From assembly GCF_001580455.1 (NCBI RefSeq), contig NZ_CP010951.1, positions 3,559,001-3,623,000 on the forward strand: a stretch of 64,000 bases of DNA. Direction: 5' to 3'. Position 1 is the first letter of the stretch. The number at the start of each line of letters is the position of its first letter. Origin of the DNA: Ramlibacter tataouinensis (GTDB lineage Bacteria; Pseudomonadota; Gammaproteobacteria; Burkholderiales; Burkholderiaceae_C). Of the stretch, positions 60,409 through 64,000 are shown piece after piece. The position numbers and the translations under genes are program-made. Under the pieces are notes generated by a model. The model made no database searches. It was not told the DNA's origin and saw only the letters and a list, made by a program, of their open reading frames with translations.

Positions 60409-61485
60409 TCAGCGCCGCTTGCGCTGGATCACGTCGTGCACGAAGCGAAGCTTTTCCAGCGACTGACCGGCCAGCGCAAAGGGGTAGGCATCGTCCTGGC
60501 CCAGGCTGCGGTTCAGGCTGTTGAGCAGCAGGGTGAGCGGGACCCACTGGCGGACCAGCGCGCGAAACTCGCCCGCCCCGCCGTCGAAGGGATCGATGAC
60601 GCCCTCGATGCCCTGCTTGCTGCCAGGCACCGCCAGCCGCGTGTTGTACGAGGCCGCGGTTTCGAGCAGGTCCACCATGTGCAGGTAGTGCGCCCAGGTT
60701 TCCGCCCAGTCCTCCCACGGGTGCGAGGTGGCGTAGGCGCTCACGTGGCGGGCCTGCCAGCCGGGCTCGGCGCCCCCGGCGGCGTAGTAGCGATCGAGCG
60801 CCTCGCCATAGGGCTGCTGCTCGTCGCCGAAGACCGCTCGGAATTCGTCGATGCGGCCCTCGTCGCGGATCAGCCGATCCCAGTAGTAGTGGCCGGATTC
60901 GTGGCGCAGGTGCCCGAGCAACGTGCGGTAGGGTTCGTGCAGCGCCACGCGGCGCCGCACCCTTTCTTCGTCATCGGCTTCGGCGATGTTGAGCGTGATC
61001 AGGCCCTCGGCATGGCCGGTGAACACCTGTTGTCCGGGCAAGTCGGCAAGGAACTCGAACACCGGGCCATCGCGCCCGCCTGCCGGCGGATTCACCGAGA
61101 CCAGGGCCAGCTTGGCCAAGGTGTAGAACAGGCGCCGCTTGGCCACTTCGATGCGGTACCAGCGCACGTGGTTCTCGGGAATCGACAGGTCAGGCAGCAC
61201 GCGCGTGAGCCGGCAGGACACGCACAGCGGATTGGGATCGGACGCCGGCACGGCGAAGTTGCAGGCCTGGTGCTCGGTGTGGTTGATGCACAGGCGATAG
61301 GCTGCATTGGCGGCATCGCCGTCGTCCCTGGCCTTGCGACGGAACAGGGCCGTGTCTTCCTCCGGCTCGATCGCGCACAGGGCCAGCCGGTCCGGCAGGA
61401 ATGCCAGTTCACTGCCGCAGCGCAGGCAACGCACGTTCTCGAAGAACAGCGCATGGCCGCAGACATCGCAGTGGAAGGTTTTCAT
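60409..61485 (-). CDS. Zinc-binding metallopeptidase family protein
   Basis: A 358-residue protein. The N-terminus is a zinc ribbon (FHCDVCGHALFFENVRCLRC, four cysteines at residues 6-23). A second cysteine group follows (PLCVSCRL near 90). The catalytic-type HEXXH motif appears as HLRHESGHYYWDRLI near residue 193, with the downstream HPWEDWAETWAHYLH segment supplying further acidic and histidine residues. This is the architecture of the DUF/Peptidase_Mx group of putative zinc metallopeptidases; substrate and location (cytoplasmic, no signal peptide) are unproven. It is convergent with the toxin-immunity pair. Confidence 0.85.
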   Translation of the reverse strand: MKTFHCDVCGHALFFENVRCLRCGSELAFLPDRLALCAIEPEEDTALFRRKARDDGDAANAAYRLCINHTEHQACNFAVPASDPNPLCVSCRLTRVLPDLSIPENHVRWYRIEVAKRRLFYTLAKLALVSVNPPAGGRDGPVFEFLADLPGQQVFTGHAEGLITLNIAEADDEERVRRRVALHEPYRTLLGHLRHESGHYYWDRLIRDEGRIDEFRAVFGDEQQPYGEALDRYYAAGGAEPGWQARHVSAYATSHPWEDWAETWAHYLHMVDLLETAASYNTRLAVPGSKQGIEGVIDPFDGGAGEFRALVRQWVPLTLLLNSLNRSLGQDDAYPFALAGQSLEKLRFVHDVIQRKRR

Positions 61486-61505
61486 CGATGGCAGGATAGC
61501 AAGAA

Positions 61506-61539
61506 GGCAGGCAGGAGGCCGTGTGCCTCCATGCCTGCC
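61506..61539 (-). terminator. Strong hairpin downstream of the BON-domain gene
   Basis: Arms 61506-61519 and 61525-61539 pair over 14 bp with one bulge and a five-base loop, between the BON gene stop and the metallopeptidase start. It lacks a long T-run on the - strand (only CTTCTT-type sequence), so it is a moderate terminator candidate. Confidence 0.5.
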
Positions 61540-61566
61540 GGTGACGCTGCCGGAAACGCGGGCCGC

Positions 61567-61881
61567 TTACGGACGCACCGTCACGTTGTTCTGCACCGAC
61601 TTGACACCCTTGGTGTCCCGCGCGAGCTTCTCTGCCGCCGCGCGTTCCTGCGACGTCTTCGCAAAACCGGAAAGCTGCACGGTCCCGTTGAGGGTTTCGA
61701 CCTTGATGGCACCGGCGTCCACGGTCTTGTCCTCCACGAACTTGGACTTCACCGAGGTGGTGATGGCGGCGTCGTCGACGTAGCCCCCGGCCGTTTCCTG
61801 TCCGCGTATCACCGAGCAGCCGGTTGCGGCCGCGGTGGCGGCGGCGATAGCCGCGATCACGAAAGTTCTTTTGACGTTCAT
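61567..61881 (-). CDS. BON-domain lipoprotein (OsmY-like)
   Basis: A 104-residue exported protein. The signal peptide ends in a lipobox (AATAAATGC, Cys22), so it should be a lipoprotein. The rest is one BON domain: DAAITTSVKSKFVEDKTVDA, VETLNGTVQLSGFAKTSQER and VKSVQNNVTVRP. BON domains bind membranes or other envelope parts and are common in osmotic and envelope-stress proteins. The start ATG 61881 follows AGAAATGCC-type sequence with GGGAG further up. It lies 105 bp downstream of the next - strand gene and may have its own promoter. Confidence 0.88.
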   Translation of the reverse strand: MNVKRTFVIAAIAAATAAATGCSVIRGQETAGGYVDDAAITTSVKSKFVEDKTVDAGAIKVETLNGTVQLSGFAKTSQERAAAEKLARDTKGVKSVQNNVTVRP

Positions 61882-61986
61882 GGCATTTCTCCCATTCTTG
61901 CGGTGCCTCACTCCCTTGAAGCGCGCCCCGGAGCGAGGCACCACACTCCGGTTCGCATTTGGACCGACGCCCGGGTTGCGCAGGGG

Positions 61987-62505
61987 CTATGCCGCTGCAT
62001 CCTCCTCGTCGTCGTCGACATCCGACATGGCCGACATCAGCAATCCGGCCAGCTGCGGCGACTTCACCAGCCCGACCAGGATGCCGGTGACCGAGATCAG
62101 GCGCCAGGGCCGCGCGATCGTCAGCAGCGCCCCGGCGGCGGCGGCAATCCCGAGGTAGGCCAGAGGATGGCGACGCGCATACTGGGACAGCAGCGGCGTC
62201 GCCATCTGCAGCCCCATGCGCGCGGGGTGATGCCGCCAATAGCTGCGCGCAGCGCTCCGCACGCGCCGGAACCGCCGCCCACCCGCGGAGCCGGCCGCTG
62301 CAGGCTTCTCGCGTGGACCCTGGGCGCCACGCTCTCCCGGCGCCTGCCGCTGTCCCGACGCCTGTCGCCGTTCTGCCTTCTGCTGTTCCGCGGACTTCTG
62401 CTGTTCCGAAGCAAACGCCTGCCGTTCCCGGCGCATTTCCTTCCGATAGACATGTTCGATGATGGCCAGGCGGGTGCGCGCCAGTTTGTCGGCCGCGTCG
62501 CTCAT
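61987..62505 (-). CDS. Hypothetical inner-membrane protein
   Basis: A 172-residue protein. Residues 1-75 are highly charged and Gln/Arg/Glu-rich (KEMRRERQAFASEQQKSAEQ), likely a helical or disordered cytoplasmic arm. One or two hydrophobic segments follow (LAYLGIAAAAGALLTIA and LISVTGILVGLV), and the tail is acidic (SDVDDDEEDAAA). The layout is common in small proteins next to phage-holin-like and DUF883-like genes in Burkholderiales. No function is known. It starts 31 bp after the holin-family stop. Confidence 0.68.
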   Translation of the reverse strand: MSDAADKLARTRLAIIEHVYRKEMRRERQAFASEQQKSAEQQKAERRQASGQRQAPGERGAQGPREKPAAAGSAGGRRFRRVRSAARSYWRHHPARMGLQMATPLLSQYARRHPLAYLGIAAAAGALLTIARPWRLISVTGILVGLVKSPQLAGLLMSAMSDVDDDEEDAAA

Positions 62506-62536
62506 GCGGCCCTCACCCCCACCAGCGCCTGGCGCG

Positions 62537-62917
62537 TCATGACTTGGCCCCTATCGTTCGCAGCGTCTGCGCGTCGGCGTCGAGTTGCGCCCGAAGTTCG
62601 GTAAAGGCGGATGCAGGCATCGGCTGGCGGGCGATCATCCATCCGACCACCACGATGACCAGCGGAATCGCCGGGACCACGACCAGCGCCCAGTGGAATT
62701 CATGCAACAGCGCGCCCAGCATCGCCGCCACGCCGGCCAGGATCAGGAACACCAGGCCACCGATCGCGACGGCGCCCCACGCGGCGGCGCGCCGCTTCAC
62801 CTGGACGCCCAGGCCGCTCGCCTCTTCCTGCGCCAGCGCGGCGTAGCCGGCGATATGGTCCATCACCAGTTCGGGACGGCTGACGAGCACCGTGAAGATG
62901 GGATGGACGATGGCCAT
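62537..62917 (-). CDS. Phage holin family (DUF1469-like) membrane protein
   Basis: A 126-residue protein with two transmembrane helices (GAVAIGGLVFLILAGVAAML and WALVVVPAIPLVIVVVGWMI) and a hydrophilic C-terminal helix ending QLDADAQTLRTIG. This matches the chromosomal putative holin superfamily III / DUF1469 group, which is not phage-borne and is usually found with DUF883-like genes. The role may be membrane or envelope stress; lysis is unlikely. No phage genes are nearby. Confidence 0.82.
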   Translation of the reverse strand: MAIVHPIFTVLVSRPELVMDHIAGYAALAQEEASGLGVQVKRRAAAWGAVAIGGLVFLILAGVAAMLGALLHEFHWALVVVPAIPLVIVVVGWMIARQPMPASAFTELRAQLDADAQTLRTIGAKS

Positions 62918-62943
62918 GGCTTTCGCCCTGCGTCCGGTCGGAG

Positions 62944-63261
62944 TCAGTATTGGCGATGGTTGCGGCGCAGCGCGAGCACCAAGCCCGCCACTGCCGCGCC
63001 GATCGCCGCGGCGATCAGCGCCGAGCGCACCGGCTGGTCGGAAACGTAGCGCGAAGTGGCGTGCGCGTATTCGCCCATGCTGCTGGCCCCGCGGTTGGCC
63101 ATGTCCCTGACGCCATAGCGCAGGTCGCGCATCCGCTCGCCTGCGCGCTCCAGCGCCGTCCCCGCAAATTCACGGGTGCTGTCCAAGGCCTGCGTGGCCA
63201 TTCCGCGCGGGTCCTCGGCGTAGGTGGGGTCTCCGCTGCGAAGCGATCTGATGATGTTCAT
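62944..63261 (-). CDS. DUF883-like (ElaB/YqjD type) membrane-anchored protein
   Basis: A 105-residue protein. A long amphipathic helical region (residues 20-75, ALDSTREFAGTALERAGERM and following) precedes one C-terminal helix with a glycine/alanine pattern (ALIAAAIGAAVAGLVLALRR), as in ElaB/YqjD proteins that tether ribosomes or other factors to the inner membrane. ATG 63261 follows GAGAGGAC. It heads the run holin-like, hypothetical, BON lipoprotein, which together look like a stationary-phase or envelope-stress set. The 274-bp upstream gap (63262-63535) holds a GTCCTACA motif on the coding strand. Confidence 0.75.
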   Translation of the reverse strand: MNIIRSLRSGDPTYAEDPRGMATQALDSTREFAGTALERAGERMRDLRYGVRDMANRGASSMGEYAHATSRYVSDQPVRSALIAAAIGAAVAGLVLALRRNHRQY

Positions 63262-63535
63262 CTCGTTGTCCTCTCGTGACGTTCGGTGCTATGGGCACGC
63301 ATGCCATGCACACATGCCCTCCGGTTGACAGGGCGCCCTGCGCGAGGGGTCACCTGCGGCTAGGTTAGACGGGGGCCACGCGCGCTGTTGATCGGCGGTC
63401 GGCCTGTCAATCTGTCGGCAGGCGTGATCGCCCCATGTAGGACCCGGCCGACCTTCGGAGAGGAAATTTCGGAAAGCCTGCGGCCAGCGGGACCACCAAA
63501 GCGCGGCCTAAGCCTCCGCTGTGGGCGAACCGCCG

Positions 63536-64000
63536 TCAGGCGGTCACGGCCGCCGGCGAGGCGCCGGCAGGCGCCTGGACCTTGGGCAGCACAGCGGCAA
63601 TGCGTGTGCCCCGGCCCGGCATGGATGACACGGTGAGCCGTCCGCCGGCCGCCTCCACGCGGTGGCGCATGCCGGCCAGGCCGTGCGTGGATCCGCGCGT
63701 CCTGGAGACGTCGAAGCCCTTGCCGTCGTCCCGGATGTCGACCTCGACGTGCGCCCCGTAGTTGCGCATGCTGATCTCCACCTGCTTGGCCTCGGCGTAC
63801 TTGCCCACGTTGGTGAGCGACTCCTGCACCAACCGGTAGACGGTGAGCTGGCGCGGCTCGTCCAGTTCGGCCGATTCCAGCAAGGTGGTGACCTCGATGC
63901 CGGAGCGTTCGGAGAACTCGCGTGCCAGGATCTCCAGCGAGGCGGTCAGGCCCAGGTTGGACAGCGACGAGGGACGCAGGTCCTCGATGATGCGACGCTT
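63536..64000 (-). CDS. Sensor histidine kinase (NarL-type system), C-terminal part
   Basis: The 5' end is outside the window; 154 residues are seen. The visible part starts within the dimerisation region (RRIIEDLRPSSLSNLGL, typical of HisKA_3 kinases but after the phosphorylated histidine) and continues into the HATPase domain: VQESLTNVGKYAEAKQVEI (N-box), VDIRDDGKGFDVSRTRG (G1) and HGLAGMRHRVEAAGGRLTV (G2). This identifies a kinase that partners a LuxR/NarL-type response regulator, probably encoded nearby outside the window. Sensor input cannot be judged. Confidence 0.88.
   Translation of the reverse strand, partial: KRRIIEDLRPSSLSNLGLTASLEILAREFSERSGIEVTTLLESAELDEPRQLTVYRLVQESLTNVGKYAEAKQVEISMRNYGAHVEVDIRDDGKGFDVSRTRGSTHGLAGMRHRVEAAGGRLTVSSMPGRGTRIAAVLPKVQAPAGASPAAVTA

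Noticed and set aside
62537..62917. Prophage lysis gene
   Set aside because: The holin-family name is misleading: it has the chromosomal DUF1469-like form beside DUF883-like and BON genes, and there are no other phage genes.
1..64000. tRNA, rRNA, insertion sequences, integrase genes
   Set aside because: No cloverleaf with conserved arms, rRNA stretch, transposase or integrase reading frame was recognised in the gaps or coding regions.

Overview
The window is about 68% GC and densely coded. Its gene content (DUF1329/YCF48/MMPL export set, SCP-x type thiolases, Ada-AlkA fusion) and a GC-rich intergenic repeat at about 26543-26624, of a type I associate with Variovorax and Ramlibacter relatives, point to a beta-proteobacterium, most likely Burkholderiales/Comamonadaceae. 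This is inference from content; no rRNA or tRNA is present. No gene-free stretch exceeds 300 bases.

Bases 1-20655 (+ strand) hold a catabolic island. Four envelope genes (DUF1329, YCF48-like, MMPL/RND permease, DUF1254) are followed by a complete acyl-CoA degradation set: CoA ligase, alpha-methylacyl-CoA racemase-like protein, four acyl-CoA dehydrogenases (two adjacent as a probable heteromeric pair), two crotonases, a MaoC hydratase, an SDR dehydrogenase and two SCP-x type thiolases. A second DUF1254 protein and an MBL hydrolase complete it. The set fits side-chain or branched-chain oxidation of a hydrophobic substrate (sterol, bile-acid or isoprenoid-like). A decayed SDR start lies at 19805.

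Bases 20637-29816 (- strand) form a tightly overlapping surface-polysaccharide operon: small secreted protein, flippase, O-antigen ligase/polymerase, three glycosyltransferases, GMC oxidoreductase, NAD-epimerase. A VanZ-like gene and an acyltransferase-3 gene flank it. Bases 31737-34003 carry small hypothetical genes, three of them very short and proline- or acid-rich. Bases 34000-36931 are a DNA-alkylation repair operon (EamA exporter, ogt, Ada-AlkA). A phosphomannomutase/phosphoglucomutase gene follows.

The most interesting region is 38575-60265. On the - strand lies a six-gene operon that looks like a hybrid RiPP pathway: TPR protein, a single polypeptide fusing a PqqD-like recognition domain, a SagB-type azoline dehydrogenase and a YcaO cyclodehydratase, a 63-residue candidate precursor, a radical SAM/SPASM enzyme, an ATP-grasp ligase and a GNAT acetyltransferase. 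I do not recognise this combination as a described class. Divergent from it, across 154 bp, is a 5096-residue RHS polymorphic toxin. It has two RHS blocks separated by beta-sandwich-like domains and an eight-unit array of about 63 residues, then LysM, a hydrophobic segment and a URI/GIY-YIG-like nuclease tip, followed 2 bp later by a probable immunity gene.

Bases 60409-64000 (- strand) encode a zinc metallopeptidase-like protein, a BON lipoprotein, three small membrane-stress type proteins and the 3' part of a sensor histidine kinase.
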